A stretch of DNA of 64,000 nucleotides, taken from NCBI RefSeq assembly GCF_018860365.1, contig NZ_JAHKPO010000003.1:1116001-1180000 (forward strand). The letters are read 5' to 3'. Within the stretch, counting starts at the first letter, position 1; every line of letters begins with the position of its first letter. Origin of the DNA: Arenibacter algicola. GTDB lineage: Bacteria > Bacteroidota > Bacteroidia > Flavobacteriales > Flavobacteriaceae. This document shows positions 9,173-18,195 of the stretch, one piece after another. The notes beneath the pieces were generated by a model, which was not told the DNA's origin, made no database searches, and saw nothing but the letters and a program-made list of their open reading frames with translations. Position numbers and translations under genes: made by a program.

Positions 9173-10231
9173 CTAACTTTTCTGTTCCTTGTTAAAGTAG
9201 ACCAGGTAGTAGTACATTTGGCGCTCTTCGTCCCAGCCTTTTTCTACAAATTTTTGGGCTGATTCCGGATTTATAAAATCGAGCTTTATCTGGATATTAG
9301 TGTCCAGGTTAATGACGTTTTTTATTTTTTTTCTGGCGTCGGAAACCGCCTTGTTGGCAATGTCGAAAGTAGAGACATCCTCGATACTGTATTTAGGACC
9401 TTTTTCTACTTTGTAGTGCTTAAATTCAGGTATCAATTCCGGATTTTCCATAACCTCGTTCAAGAAATTGGTCTCTTCAAAAGCGTCATTTTTGGCAAAA
9501 TGATTCACCGCCCTGTTCATGAACAACACCTCTTGCTGTTTGTCCTCAGCAGGTAAAACCACATCTTTGGCGAAGTTCTGGCAGAATTTCAAGTAGTTTT
9601 TTGTCTTAAAATTGTCATCGGACAAGGCATCCACCCCTAGAAAATTTTCCAACCAGTATTTGGTATCGTAGCGATTGCTGTCAACTGAAAGTACTTTATA
9701 GCCTTCTTCCTTATCGGTATTGAAAATAAGGCAGCCCTTGTCCAATTTATTAATGTTGATCCCCTGTTGCACCAAAATATCCAAGCTATTTCCTTTTTCC
9801 TGAAATTGCAGGAAATCGTGTTTGAGTTCGCTTTTGAATATACCCACGGCATTCACTTTTACATTATCCAACATTAGATCTGTAAGATAGGCAACATAAA
9901 CTTCACCGCTTTTGATATGAGGATGGTTCGACTGGTCGAATAATTGGGTCGCTATTCTTTTTGAATTGGCATGGAGGCTACTGGGCTCCTCAAAAATATC
10001 GGAAACAATTTTGTAGACTTCATTAAATTCAACGTCGGATTCATGGGAAAAATAATAGTAATTTTCCTCCTTTTCCCTAAAAGGTTTAAAGAAATATTCC
10101 TTTAACAGTCCGGTAGTTTCGTCGTTAAGTGAAAATGGTTCCTCAGAGAGAAAGATACCTTCACTCTTATTTTTGTTTCCCACACGGTGTATGGAAATAG
10201 TTTCAATTTGGGTAGGGTATAAGTTGATCAT
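9173..10231 (-). CDS. Nucleoid-associated protein (NdpA/YejK family)
   Basis: 352 residues, matching the 37-kDa nucleoid-associated protein family whose E. coli member YejK binds DNA and topoisomerases. Family-like features are the opening with ISIHRVGNK, the block YVAYLTDLMLDNVKVNAVGIFKSE around residues 128-152, and a C-terminal region that ends in a conserved aromatic stretch. It is cytoplasmic with no signal peptide. It appears to be a single-gene unit: a terminator lies beyond its end, and a 126-base gap separates it from the next gene on the same strand. Its role in the cell is inferred only from the family. Confidence 0.85.
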   Translation of the reverse strand: MINLYPTQIETISIHRVGNKNKSEGIFLSEEPFSLNDETTGLLKEYFFKPFREKEENYYYFSHESDVEFNEVYKIVSDIFEEPSSLHANSKRIATQLFDQSNHPHIKSGEVYVAYLTDLMLDNVKVNAVGIFKSELKHDFLQFQEKGNSLDILVQQGININKLDKGCLIFNTDKEEGYKVLSVDSNRYDTKYWLENFLGVDALSDDNFKTKNYLKFCQNFAKDVVLPAEDKQQEVLFMNRAVNHFAKNDAFEETNFLNEVMENPELIPEFKHYKVEKGPKYSIEDVSTFDIANKAVSDARKKIKNVINLDTNIQIKLDFINPESAQKFVEKGWDEERQMYYYLVYFNKEQKS

Positions 10232-10357
10232 GGATAATGGAAAATATTTAAGGGTTATTTTGTGCTTAAAGCCCTTTTGAGGCTTTTTTTTTGGATCACT
10301 TTTTGTAATTAGTCGATCCTAATGTGCTACAGCATTAATCTACAGCTACAGGAATTA

Positions 10358-10855
10358 TCAGTTCCAGTTTTCATCAAAATCCAAATCTTCGTAATTGTCA
10401 AGGGTATTGTCAAAATCGAATTCACTTTCATCCGCTTCAAACTTTTTTTCAGGTGGTGAGTCGGGCAATTCACCAAAACTGAAAAGAGTATTTGGATAGG
10501 TCTTTGCGTCTTCTTTTTCCACAATGTCGGCCAATTCAACGAAGAAGGTCCACATACTTAAAAAGTCATATACGTAGATTAGCTTTGGAGAATGTTCCGT
10601 AAGAATGTCCTCTAACAGAATCTCATTCATTAAACGAACATCGGAGCCATTTTCACTCATGTCAAATAAGGCAATTTCCTCATCTTGTCTCCACTCTTCG
10701 TCACAGGTATAAAAAGAGGCCATTTCATTTCCCAAAAAGCCAAAAGCCTGGGTAATGGCATTGTGAAGGTCTTCCATAGAATTGCTTTCCTCTATTTCAA
10801 TATCCCTAAAAATATCTTCCTCTGCATCTAGAATAATCCTTATTTTGTAAATCAT
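10358..10855 (-). CDS. pRiA4b ORF-3-like / IS1096 TnpR-like domain protein
   Basis: 165 residues from MIYKIRIILDAEEDIFRDIEI. This opening, followed by MEDLHNAITQAFGF, is the signature of the plasmid pRiA4b ORF-3 family, also annotated as the passenger protein of IS1096-like elements. The family fold is small alpha/beta, and a role in nucleic-acid handling is suspected but unproven. The C-terminal 35 residues are strongly acidic (ESEFDFDNTLDNYEDLDFDE). The frame opens 24 bases earlier at 10879, but the ATG at 10855 aligns with the domain start. No transposase or inverted repeats surround it, so it looks like a resident gene, tandem with ctaA upstream. Confidence 0.8.
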   Translation of the reverse strand: MIYKIRIILDAEEDIFRDIEIEESNSMEDLHNAITQAFGFLGNEMASFYTCDEEWRQDEEIALFDMSENGSDVRLMNEILLEDILTEHSPKLIYVYDFLSMWTFFVELADIVEKEDAKTYPNTLFSFGELPDSPPEKKFEADESEFDFDNTLDNYEDLDFDENWN

Positions 10856-10881
10856 CAGGTCCTTTTTTTGTGGTGGCAAAG

Positions 10882-11916
10882 TTACAAAGTTTTCATGGTT
10901 TTAAAAGCATTTATAGCTTCCAATACCAAATAGAATTGAAAACCGAATAAAACTGATGCAAGCACAAGATGTAATGGCTGGGAAGCAAAAGGAAAATCCA
11001 GATAGTACATGGCCATTCCGGAAATAACCTCTAGAAGTAAAAGCGCCAATACCCAGTTTATTTTAGAATAACCTAGGTTTAATTTATAGATTCTAATGGC
11101 TAGGGCCAAGTTCAAAAGGACTACGATTATGGAAAAGGAACGGTGGATGTAAAATGATATGGTTGCACTATTCAGCCATAAGTTAGGGGCGTCTTCACCA
11201 TAAAGGTCGGTTTGCACATCTACAAACTGTCTTACTTGGGTCCCCAATACTACTTGTACCAAGGTGGTGAAAAGAACAAAGATTATTAGGTTTCTTGTTA
11301 TTTTATCTGGTTGTAAAGACTTAATCTTATTGTTGGTGGCATGAATCAAGTATAGGATAAGAGCTACTATGAACAGGGCCATGACCATATGGATGGTTAT
11401 TTTGGCCGGAGCTAAAACGGAATACACTACCGTGGCACCAAGCCATGCTTGGATACCCATGGCGAATACTACGACCCAAGAAAGTATAGTGATGGATTTC
11501 TGTTTTTTCCAGTAAGTAAAAGAAGCTATGGCCATTATTAAGGTTCCCAGCCCGGCGAGGGCACCGAATAGCCTGTTAATAAACTCGGTCCATGTATGGA
11601 AGGGATTAAAAATAGCGTAGTCATGCTTTGTGTAAGGTGCCCAATTATTGGCATTATATGTAGAGGAGGTACTAAAACTTTCCTTGGCTACCCATAGGGC
11701 TTCGTCTACAATAATGACCTGGCCTTTTTTGAATTCCCTTTCCGGTTGCCATTGTAATTCCGCAATATCCGTAGGGGGAATATAATAACCGAAACATTTG
11801 GGCCAATCCGGGCATCCCATGCCGCTACCCGTCATTCTTACCACTGCACCGGCCACAATTACCAAGTAGACCAAAACTAGACTGATCTTGGCGATTTTTG
11901 TAAAATTTTTTTGCAT
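10882..11916 (-). CDS. ctaA: Heme A synthase (CtaA/COX15 family)
   Basis: 344 residues with eight predicted membrane helices. It oxidises heme O to heme A for aa3-type cytochrome oxidases in the inner membrane. The opening VRMTGSGMGCPDWPKCFG (from about residue 27) is diagnostic of the family, and conserved histidines appear in the helices (IHMVMA, FIHRSFS, PLHLVLA). The insert between helices 1 and 2 is large (residues 45-105), as in Bacteroidota and COX15-type proteins. The pRiA4b-like gene follows at once on the same strand; cytochrome oxidase genes are not in the window. Confidence 0.92.
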   Translation of the reverse strand: MQKNFTKIAKISLVLVYLVIVAGAVVRMTGSGMGCPDWPKCFGYYIPPTDIAELQWQPEREFKKGQVIIVDEALWVAKESFSTSSTYNANNWAPYTKHDYAIFNPFHTWTEFINRLFGALAGLGTLIMAIASFTYWKKQKSITILSWVVVFAMGIQAWLGATVVYSVLAPAKITIHMVMALFIVALILYLIHATNNKIKSLQPDKITRNLIIFVLFTTLVQVVLGTQVRQFVDVQTDLYGEDAPNLWLNSATISFYIHRSFSIIVVLLNLALAIRIYKLNLGYSKINWVLALLLLEVISGMAMYYLDFPFASQPLHLVLASVLFGFQFYLVLEAINAFKTMKTL

Positions 11917-11938
11917 TTGGATGTTTGAAAGAGTCCTG

Positions 11939-11946
11939 CAAAATTA
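11939..11946 (-). promoter_or_regulatory. Putative -7 box of the ctaA promoter
   Basis: Read on the minus strand this is TAATTTTG, matching TAnnTTTG, 22 bases before the ctaA ATG. No clear TTTG -33 box is present. Confidence 0.35.
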
Positions 11947-12080
11947 CCATTCTTTTCTTAAAAAAAGGGCTAAGGTTAAGGGGAATTTATTAGTAGGACC
12001 CGTATTCCAAAAGCTGCAGGGGCATTAATTTACAATGCTAGAACGAACCCCTCATTATTTTCGGGATCTCTAGTGGAATA

Positions 12081-12099
12081 CCCCGACCCTTGGTTGGGG
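12081..12099. other. GC-rich hairpin between the CCA-type gene and ctaA
   Basis: CCCCGACC and GGTTGGGG form an 8-bp stem, with one G-T pair, around a CTT loop. It stands out in an AT-rich intergenic stretch of 264 bases. No T run follows on the minus strand, so it is not a classical terminator. It could be an attenuating or mRNA-protecting hairpin, or part of a dispersed repeat. Confidence 0.4.
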
Positions 12100-12180
12100 A
12101 ATCTAGGACTTGTCCTGACGTTTATATCCGTATACTTAGGGGAATAGGATTCTTGTTATCGTACCAAAAGCAGAGTAGGT

Positions 12181-13605
12181 TTATTCCAATTTGAGCCCCA
12201 TTTCCTTTCCTTTTTGTAACATTAGGGTGTAGGCGGCATTGTATTCGTTGGGAATATCACCTTCCAGAATAGCTTCCTTAATGGCTTCTTTGATCATGCC
12301 TATTTCCTTGGATGGTTTTAGGTTGAAAGTTTTCATGATTTCTTCCCCACTAATTGGCGGTTGAAAATTTCTTATATGGTCCCTTTCTTCGACCTCTTCA
12401 ATTTTTTGACGGACAATTTTAAAATTGTTCCTATACCTTTTTTGTTTTTTAGGATTCTTGGTAGTAATATCCGCCTCACATAGGGTCATTAAATCTTCTA
12501 CATGTTCACCCGAATCAAAAATGAGCCTTCGAACGGCCGAGTCGGTTACAAAATCCTCGGAAAGGACAATGGGCCTAGAGCTCATAAGTACCATTTTTTG
12601 TACGAATTTCATTTTTTCGTTCAAAGGAAGCCTAAGTCGCTTAAATAGTTTGTAGACCATTTTGGATCCTACAAATTCGTGTGCATGGAACGTCCACCCA
12701 ATTTTTTTATCGAATTTTTTGGTAGGGGCCTTGCCAATATCATGCAATAGGGCGGCCCAACGCAGCCATACATTATCCGTATTTTTGGAAATGTTGTCAA
12801 CTACTTCCAGAGTATGCCAAAAATTGTCCTTGTGCCTTTGTCCTTCTATTTCTTCAATGCCCTCCAGGGCAACCAGTTCCGGCATTATAAAGGGTAAAAG
12901 TCCTGTTTCGTGCAGCAAGGAGAATCCGATCGAGGGTTTGCTACTGGCCAAAATTTTATGTAATTCGTCCACGATGCGCTCATTGGAAATAATTTTAATT
13001 CTTTCCTTGTTGTCCACAATGGCCTGTAATGATTCAGGATGAATAATAAAGTTCAACTGTGTTGCAAACCTTATGGCTCGCATCATTCGCAAAGGATCAT
13101 CGGAATAAGTAATATCAGGGTCTAAAGGGGTTCTGATCAATTGTCTGTTTAAATCCCCAATGCCGTCAAAGGGGTCTAGAAGTTGTCCGTAGTCCTTAGG
13201 ATTAAGTGAAATGGCCAAGGCATTTATGGTGAAATCCCGCCTTTTTTGGTCATCTTCCAAACTCCCATTTTCAACAACAGGTTTTCTACTGTCCCTATGG
13301 TAACTTTCTTTTCTTGCTCCTACAAATTCAATTTCAATGTCTTGAAATTTGATCATTGCGGTTCCAAAATTTTTAAAGATACTAACCTCTGAACTCCCCG
13401 GTAATTTCTTGGCGACCAATTTGGCCAATTCTATTCCGCTGCCAATAGCAACAATGTCTATGTCTTTTGGGGTCCCCCTTTGTAACAAATAGTCCCTTAC
13501 AAAGCCTCCAATTACGTAAGAATCTAATGAAAGTTCTTTGGCTGCATCGGAAATGGTAGAAAATACTGGATTGTTTAGGGCCTCTTCGTGCTGTCTATTC
13601 GTCAT
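12181..13605 (-). CDS. CCA tRNA nucleotidyltransferase / poly(A) polymerase family with HD domain
   Basis: 474 residues. The head domain has the pol-beta-type motif GGFVRDYLLQ plus DIDIVAIG (residues 34-55), then RRDFTINALA and the RNA-binding block DPLRMMRAIRFATQL. An HD phosphohydrolase domain follows, with LLHDIGKAP near residue 290. The likely role is adding or repairing the 3' CCA end of tRNA. The HD domain is usual for the longer bacterial members and may give phosphatase activity. It lies two bases after the Sua5 gene on the same strand, so the two probably share a transcript, giving a small tRNA-maturation pair. Confidence 0.92.
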   Translation of the reverse strand: MTNRQHEEALNNPVFSTISDAAKELSLDSYVIGGFVRDYLLQRGTPKDIDIVAIGSGIELAKLVAKKLPGSSEVSIFKNFGTAMIKFQDIEIEFVGARKESYHRDSRKPVVENGSLEDDQKRRDFTINALAISLNPKDYGQLLDPFDGIGDLNRQLIRTPLDPDITYSDDPLRMMRAIRFATQLNFIIHPESLQAIVDNKERIKIISNERIVDELHKILASSKPSIGFSLLHETGLLPFIMPELVALEGIEEIEGQRHKDNFWHTLEVVDNISKNTDNVWLRWAALLHDIGKAPTKKFDKKIGWTFHAHEFVGSKMVYKLFKRLRLPLNEKMKFVQKMVLMSSRPIVLSEDFVTDSAVRRLIFDSGEHVEDLMTLCEADITTKNPKKQKRYRNNFKIVRQKIEEVEERDHIRNFQPPISGEEIMKTFNLKPSKEIGMIKEAIKEAILEGDIPNEYNAAYTLMLQKGKEMGLKLE

Positions 13606-13607
13606 TC

Positions 13608-14177
13608 TTACTCTCGGATCACTTTTACGGTACCATCATTACCGAGCATAATAATGGAAGATGGGGTACTGTTAATTTTATCGCGGTCCAAATTTACTAT
13701 ATAGTCCACACCTTTTAAAATCTCATCGGATATTTCTTTGAAAGAATTGGGGGTCGGTTGTCCTGCTATATTTGCAGAGGTGGATACGATTGGTTTTTTA
13801 AATTTCTTTATCAGGTATTGGCAAAATTGATCAGTAGCTACCCTAATAGCCAAAGTGTTGTCATTGGCGATTAAATTTGCGGCCACCCCTTTTGGGGATT
13901 CATATACAATGGTGGTTGGTTTGGTAGCAAGATCTATAATATCATAGGCCAGCTCCGGTACTTTTTCAACATGCTGTTCCAGCATAAAATCGTTGGCCAC
14001 CAAACAGATCATAGTCTTGGAATTGGATCTTTGCTTTAGGGTGTAGATTTTTTCTACGGCAGCCGCATTTGTGGCATCACAGCCAATACCCCAAACGGTA
14101 TCCGTAGGGTACAATATTAGACCTCCTTTAGTAAGGATATCATAGCATTGGTTTACCTCGGAAAGCAAATCTTTCAT
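13608..14177 (-). CDS. L-threonylcarbamoyladenylate synthase (Sua5/YciO/YrdC family)
   Basis: 189 residues, equal to a YrdC domain without the C-terminal Sua5 domain. It makes threonylcarbamoyl-AMP from threonine, bicarbonate and ATP, the first step of t6A37 modification of ANN-decoding tRNAs. Typical motifs are LILYPTDTVWGIGCDA (residues 20-35), the KxR pair in YTLKQRSNSK, and PIVSTSANIAGQPTP near residue 130. It sits between the CCA-type gene (2-base gap) and the fused glycan transferase (6-base gap) in one minus-strand run, so housekeeping and surface-glycan genes appear to be co-transcribed. Confidence 0.93.
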   Translation of the reverse strand: MKDLLSEVNQCYDILTKGGLILYPTDTVWGIGCDATNAAAVEKIYTLKQRSNSKTMICLVANDFMLEQHVEKVPELAYDIIDLATKPTTIVYESPKGVAANLIANDNTLAIRVATDQFCQYLIKKFKKPIVSTSANIAGQPTPNSFKEISDEILKGVDYIVNLDRDKINSTPSSIIMLGNDGTVKVIRE

Positions 14178-14183
14178 AATTGT

Positions 14184-16007
14184 TTATGATCTTAAATTTC
14201 TTAATCTTTTTAATTCCTTGTATCGGGAATATACTCCCAATGCGTTGAGATAGCATATGATTGCCCCCTTTTTTCCGTCCAGTATTCCAAATCTTAGAAT
14301 ATAATGATTGAAAAATTTGTAAAATGGGCGGAATACAAAGTGGTAAAAGTTGGGGTCGTAATCCTTTTTAAGTTCCTCTACCGCCTTCATTTGTCCATAC
14401 TTTATCATTTTACCCTTGTAGTCTTCATAATTCTTGTAAGAGTAATGAACAAGCCTGTTTTTGAGCACTTCAGACTGTCCGTCCACTACCAATGTTTCGT
14501 GTACTATCCTATCCTGAGTAAAGTGTACTTTACTTTTTTTGAAGAGACGGTAATTTTTATCCCTTTGCCAGCCACTAAAGCGTAAAACCTTATTTTTGAA
14601 CATAAATGTTCGGTAAAAGTAATAGGCATCTGCAGTTGGTTTGGAGGAATTAACGGTTTCCAAGATTTCATTTCTAAGTTGATCCGGAACCCGTTCATCT
14701 GCATCCAGGAAAAGTACCCAATCATTGGTTGCCTGCTCCAAGGCATAGGATTTTTGGTCTGTATAGTTTACAAATGGCCGCTGGATCAATTTTACCTCAG
14801 GATGCTCCTTTATTTTTTCAATGGTGCCATCCGTACTAAAGGAATCCACAACGATAATCTCGTCGGCGAACTTTACATTTTCCAAAACAGCATTGATATG
14901 GATATCCTCGTTATAGGTAATGAGAATGGCAGAAATTTTATTTGTTTTTTTACCAACAAAGGGGTTCTTTATTGGTTTTCCAAACATGGAATTAATTTTA
15001 AACCTTCTTGCTAAGGATAGTTTCCTTTCTACAGGTACTCCATGGATTTCTATATATTCTTTGACCGCCTCTACCATTCGAAGTGCCGACTTTCCATCCT
15101 GATAAGGGTGAAATTGCATGTTTATGTATGCTCTTTCAGCAGCGTGGGGGTCCAAGTGAAAATTATCCAAAACTTTCTCTGTTAGACCAGTGTAAGATTT
15201 TGAATTGTCCCACAACACCTTCTCGGCAATATTCTTGTAGGATATTACCGGTTTGTTCAAGAGAATGAATTCATAAATTACAGATGAGGTGTCGCTAACC
15301 AATATATCTGCCTGTATAAGTGATTTTATAATGTTTTTGTCCTCTTTGAAAAGTACATTGTGTATTTCATTGGACATTCTTTTGTATTCCTTGATCCATT
15401 TTTGGTCCATAAGGTCATGGAACTTTATGAGGATCACATATCCAGTGGTCTCGGCAAGGTTTCTTATTTCCTTTAATAGATATGGGGCAGAGGTAAGGCT
15501 AGGGGAGAAGGTAGGGGCATAGAGCACAATTTTATCCGTGTTAAATTGTTGCAATATGGCCTTCTTTTCAAAATCGTATTTGTTTTTTTCCGTGCTGTAA
15601 ACATCCAATTTTGGCCAGCCTGTCTCAATGACATCGAAATTTTTGTGTCGTTTTTTTAACTCATTGAATTTATCCGTGAAATACGGGCCTTGGGTAAGAT
15701 AAAGATCAAAGTAGTGCCGTATCCTGAAATGTCCTTTTTTTTCACCAGCAAGTCCATGAAAAACTTGGACTTTTAGACCCCTGATATAATAAGGTACTTC
15801 ATTACCGGGCACGAAAATGGCATCACTTTTATAGAGTTGTAAATCTAAAGTGCTAACCGTATAATTTTCATTTTTATACGGAAAATTGTCCAGAAGTTTC
15901 CCAGAAATATACCAAAGAAAGTCGTGTCCCTGTTCCTGAAGTACATCACGAATGGGGGCAAGGATGCCAAAGGCATATGCGTTTTGGCAAAATAAAATTA
16001 CTTTCAT
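14184..16007 (-). CDS. Fusion: CDP-glycerol glycerophosphotransferase-like domain plus family 2 glycosyltransferase
   Basis: 607 residues with two enzymes in one chain. Residues 1-330 resemble the TagB/TagF family, which moves glycerol-phosphate from CDP-glycerol: the GT-B-like second half has VLYAPTFSPS (161-170) and the conserved VSDTSSVIYEF (237-247). From residue 358 a GT2 domain begins (ISAILITYNE), with DADE at 435-438 as nucleotide-metal site and the WaaE-like SGWQRDKNYRLFKKSKVHF. The GT2 half is closely similar to the separate gene at 17010-17804, so the fusion probably arose by duplication. There are no membrane helices; it probably acts at the cytoplasmic face on a lipid-linked glycan. 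It overlaps the LicC-like gene by four bases. Confidence 0.88.
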   Translation of the reverse strand: MKVILFCQNAYAFGILAPIRDVLQEQGHDFLWYISGKLLDNFPYKNENYTVSTLDLQLYKSDAIFVPGNEVPYYIRGLKVQVFHGLAGEKKGHFRIRHYFDLYLTQGPYFTDKFNELKKRHKNFDVIETGWPKLDVYSTEKNKYDFEKKAILQQFNTDKIVLYAPTFSPSLTSAPYLLKEIRNLAETTGYVILIKFHDLMDQKWIKEYKRMSNEIHNVLFKEDKNIIKSLIQADILVSDTSSVIYEFILLNKPVISYKNIAEKVLWDNSKSYTGLTEKVLDNFHLDPHAAERAYINMQFHPYQDGKSALRMVEAVKEYIEIHGVPVERKLSLARRFKINSMFGKPIKNPFVGKKTNKISAILITYNEDIHINAVLENVKFADEIIVVDSFSTDGTIEKIKEHPEVKLIQRPFVNYTDQKSYALEQATNDWVLFLDADERVPDQLRNEILETVNSSKPTADAYYFYRTFMFKNKVLRFSGWQRDKNYRLFKKSKVHFTQDRIVHETLVVDGQSEVLKNRLVHYSYKNYEDYKGKMIKYGQMKAVEELKKDYDPNFYHFVFRPFYKFFNHYILRFGILDGKKGAIICYLNALGVYSRYKELKRLRNLRS

Positions 16008-16690
16008 TTTCGAAATAGGGTATTGGCATTTTCCAAATCTTCCTTAAAATCAACTTCCATACAATTGTAATCGGAAATGTCCACGGCACTAATTTTAAGG
16101 TCGTCTTTTTCTATGGCCAGCTCCAGACCTCTTTCAAAATAATCATTGTCATCACATTCCTCAAGTCTGGTAATAAAACTTTTTATGTCCTTGGCAGCAA
16201 TGAAATTAATGCCTACAGCTTCACCAAGTCCATTTTTCACCGTCTTGGACAATTTATCAATAAAATTATCCTTTAATGTGTACTTAACCTCTTCATCTGC
16301 TACTTTGCTGGTGTTTACGGCTACAAATGATTGATTTTTATTAATATAGGGTATTAGGACGGATAGGAGTTTTACGTCAAAAACTACATCGCCATTAAGC
16401 CAAAGCACGGATTTGTCCCTGTTTTTTCTTAGGGCTTTTAAAAGGCTTTTGGAGGTATTGGTCTGATCAAAAAATGGGTTGTATATATAGGTGAGTTCCG
16501 GAAAGCGTTCCATTATTAGATCTTTTTTAAAACCAACCACAACGTTAATGTCGTCTATGTCGAAGGTTTCTTCCAAATTGTTGACCTGCATCTCCATGAT
16601 ACATTTTCCATTTTTTAAAGGTGTTAGAGGTTTAGGAAATGGGTTTCCAAGTCTTGATCCAATACCCGCTGCTAAAATGACAATTTTCAT
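16004..16690 (-). CDS. Nucleotidyltransferase, LicC-like (CTP- or NTP-sugar/choline-phosphate type)
   Basis: 228 residues of a single NTP-transferase domain. The opening MKIVILAAGIGSRLG with PKPLTPLKNGK is the nucleotide-binding signature, WLNGDVVFD near residue 95 carries the metal-binding Asp, and the end YNCMEVDFKEDLENA resembles LicC-type cytidylyltransferases. These make CDP-choline or similar activated head groups; a sugar-1-phosphate nucleotidyltransferase is the main alternative. The stop overlaps the start of the fused transferase in ATGA, which suggests translational coupling. A LicD gene stands about 2 kb away, in line with a phospho-substituent pathway. Confidence 0.82.
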   Translation of the reverse strand: MKIVILAAGIGSRLGNPFPKPLTPLKNGKCIMEMQVNNLEETFDIDDINVVVGFKKDLIMERFPELTYIYNPFFDQTNTSKSLLKALRKNRDKSVLWLNGDVVFDVKLLSVLIPYINKNQSFVAVNTSKVADEEVKYTLKDNFIDKLSKTVKNGLGEAVGINFIAAKDIKSFITRLEECDDNDYFERGLELAIEKDDLKISAVDISDYNCMEVDFKEDLENANTLFRK

Positions 16691-17009
16691 GTGTTTTGTA
16701 ATTTATTTAGTGACCAGCCCAGAACTGGACAGGTCCTATATTTTTTTTCCTAACCTAATGCAAAGTTAAGGGAGCGGGCAAAGATATGTAAATAATGGTT
16801 TATAATTTTTTAGGAGGAAGAGCAGGAAGTCTTCATTAGCTTTAATACTTGGTACCTATTCTTTGCAAGAATGATAGATTTAGGTACTATCATGATTTCG
16901 ATAATCCAAACATTTAATATGGAACTAAGGCCTTAACAGGTAATGTATACTAGTGAGTAATGTGAATGTGGACCTAGGGAAAGATTAAAAGGAGGAAAAT
17001 CAAATACAA
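16691..17009. other. Intergenic region of 319 bases
   Basis: AT-rich with no open frame of note. A possible minus-strand -7 box, TAACTTTG, lies at 16761-16768 upstream of the LicC-like gene. Nothing else is recognisable. Confidence 0.5.
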
Positions 17010-17804
17010 TTATGATTTGACCAAATAATAAGCCATTTTTTCTTTCTTACCCAAACGCTGTAGTTCCTTGTACCTTTCAAAATCGCCCAAGGCATTCAAA
17101 TAGCAAATGGTAATCCCTTTTTTGCCATCAAGTATTCCCAATCTAATTATATAGTGGTTAAAAAATTTCCAAAATGGCTTGAATATTAAAAGAAGGTAAT
17201 TGAACTTCTTTTCTTTTTTATGGGCTTCCTTGGCCTTTAGTCGCCCGTATTTTAGCATTTTGAATTTATAATCCTCATAGTTCTTATAGCAAAAGTGCAC
17301 TAATTTTTGCTGTAAAATCCCAGAGGTGCCATCGACTATAAGGGTTTCATGAACTATTTTCTCTTTGGCAAATTGAGCTTTACTTTTTCTGAAAAGCCGG
17401 TAGTTTTTATCGGTTTGCCATCCACTAAAGCGTAGAGGTCTATTTTGGAACATGAATTTTCTGTAAAACCAGTAAGCACAATGTTCAGACTCCTTCTTTG
17501 CCTTACAAATGATCTCTTTCCTTAATTTGTCGGTAACCACTTCATCCGCATCCAAGAATAGGACCCAATCATGTGAAGCCTGTTTTAGGGCAAAGGATTT
17601 TTGGGCCGTATAATTTTCAAACTCGTGCTGGATAACCTTAACCTTAGGGTGATTGTTTAGATACTCGAATGTGCCATCCGTGCTATACGAATCCACCACT
17701 ATAATTTCATCTGTAAACGCTATGGAATCGATACATTTCTCAATATATCCCATTTCATTATAAGTGATTATTAGGGCCGATATTTTTTCTTTTTGATCTA
17801 GCAT
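17010..17804 (-). CDS. Family 2 glycosyltransferase (WaaE/KdtX-like)
   Basis: 264 residues of one GT2 domain. ISALIITYNE starts at residue 8, DEIIVVDSYSTDGT follows, and VLFLDADEVV supplies the DxD-type site near residue 80. SGWQTDKNYRLFRKSK and the C-terminal NHYIIRLGILDGKKG match LPS-core transferases of the WaaE type. It is a paralogue of the C-terminal half of the fusion protein at 14184-16007. There is no signal peptide, so it is probably a cytoplasmic, membrane-associated enzyme building the LPS core or a capsule-like glycan. It is separated from the LicC-like gene by 319 bases, so it may have its own promoter. Confidence 0.92.
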   Translation of the reverse strand: MLDQKEKISALIITYNEMGYIEKCIDSIAFTDEIIVVDSYSTDGTFEYLNNHPKVKVIQHEFENYTAQKSFALKQASHDWVLFLDADEVVTDKLRKEIICKAKKESEHCAYWFYRKFMFQNRPLRFSGWQTDKNYRLFRKSKAQFAKEKIVHETLIVDGTSGILQQKLVHFCYKNYEDYKFKMLKYGRLKAKEAHKKEKKFNYLLLIFKPFWKFFNHYIIRLGILDGKKGITICYLNALGDFERYKELQRLGKKEKMAYYLVKS

Positions 17805-18195
17805 GCAATCGAGATTTTTACCGCTTATTAGATAGTATTAATAGAAATAGTTGCGTCGAAATCACTAAAATCTATATTGATGTTACGTAATACATAACAA
17901 TTAAAAAACAATAATAGTATATCAAATTACAAGTAGTTTATGCAAGAAGGTACCACAAAAGGTTGATTAAGATTGTATATTTCTTGAGGTTATATGGCTT
18001 TTCAAGAAGGGTTTGGGAAAATAAATGGCTGAATGGGTCTAGTGGGGTCAATAATTTATTAAGGCTATTTTTAAGATAACCTCATAAATAAGGGGGCTGG
18101 TTAAGGCGATATGTAATAATTGGGTTATAATAAATTTTGTCTGTTACCGTTTACTACCTTTACACATTATATACTCACAATAGGATTATTTACAT
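17805..18195. other. Divergent intergenic region of 391 bases
   Basis: AT-rich spacer between the GT2 gene (minus) and the cytidylyltransferase gene (plus). It should hold both promoters. TACCTTTA at 18155-18162, with TTTG 15 bases upstream, is a poor -7/-33 match. No open frame is supported. Confidence 0.45.

Noticed and set aside
18155..18162. TACCTTTA as a -7 box before the TagD-like gene
   Set aside because: It deviates from TAnnTTTG, and the TTTG upstream is only 15 bases away.
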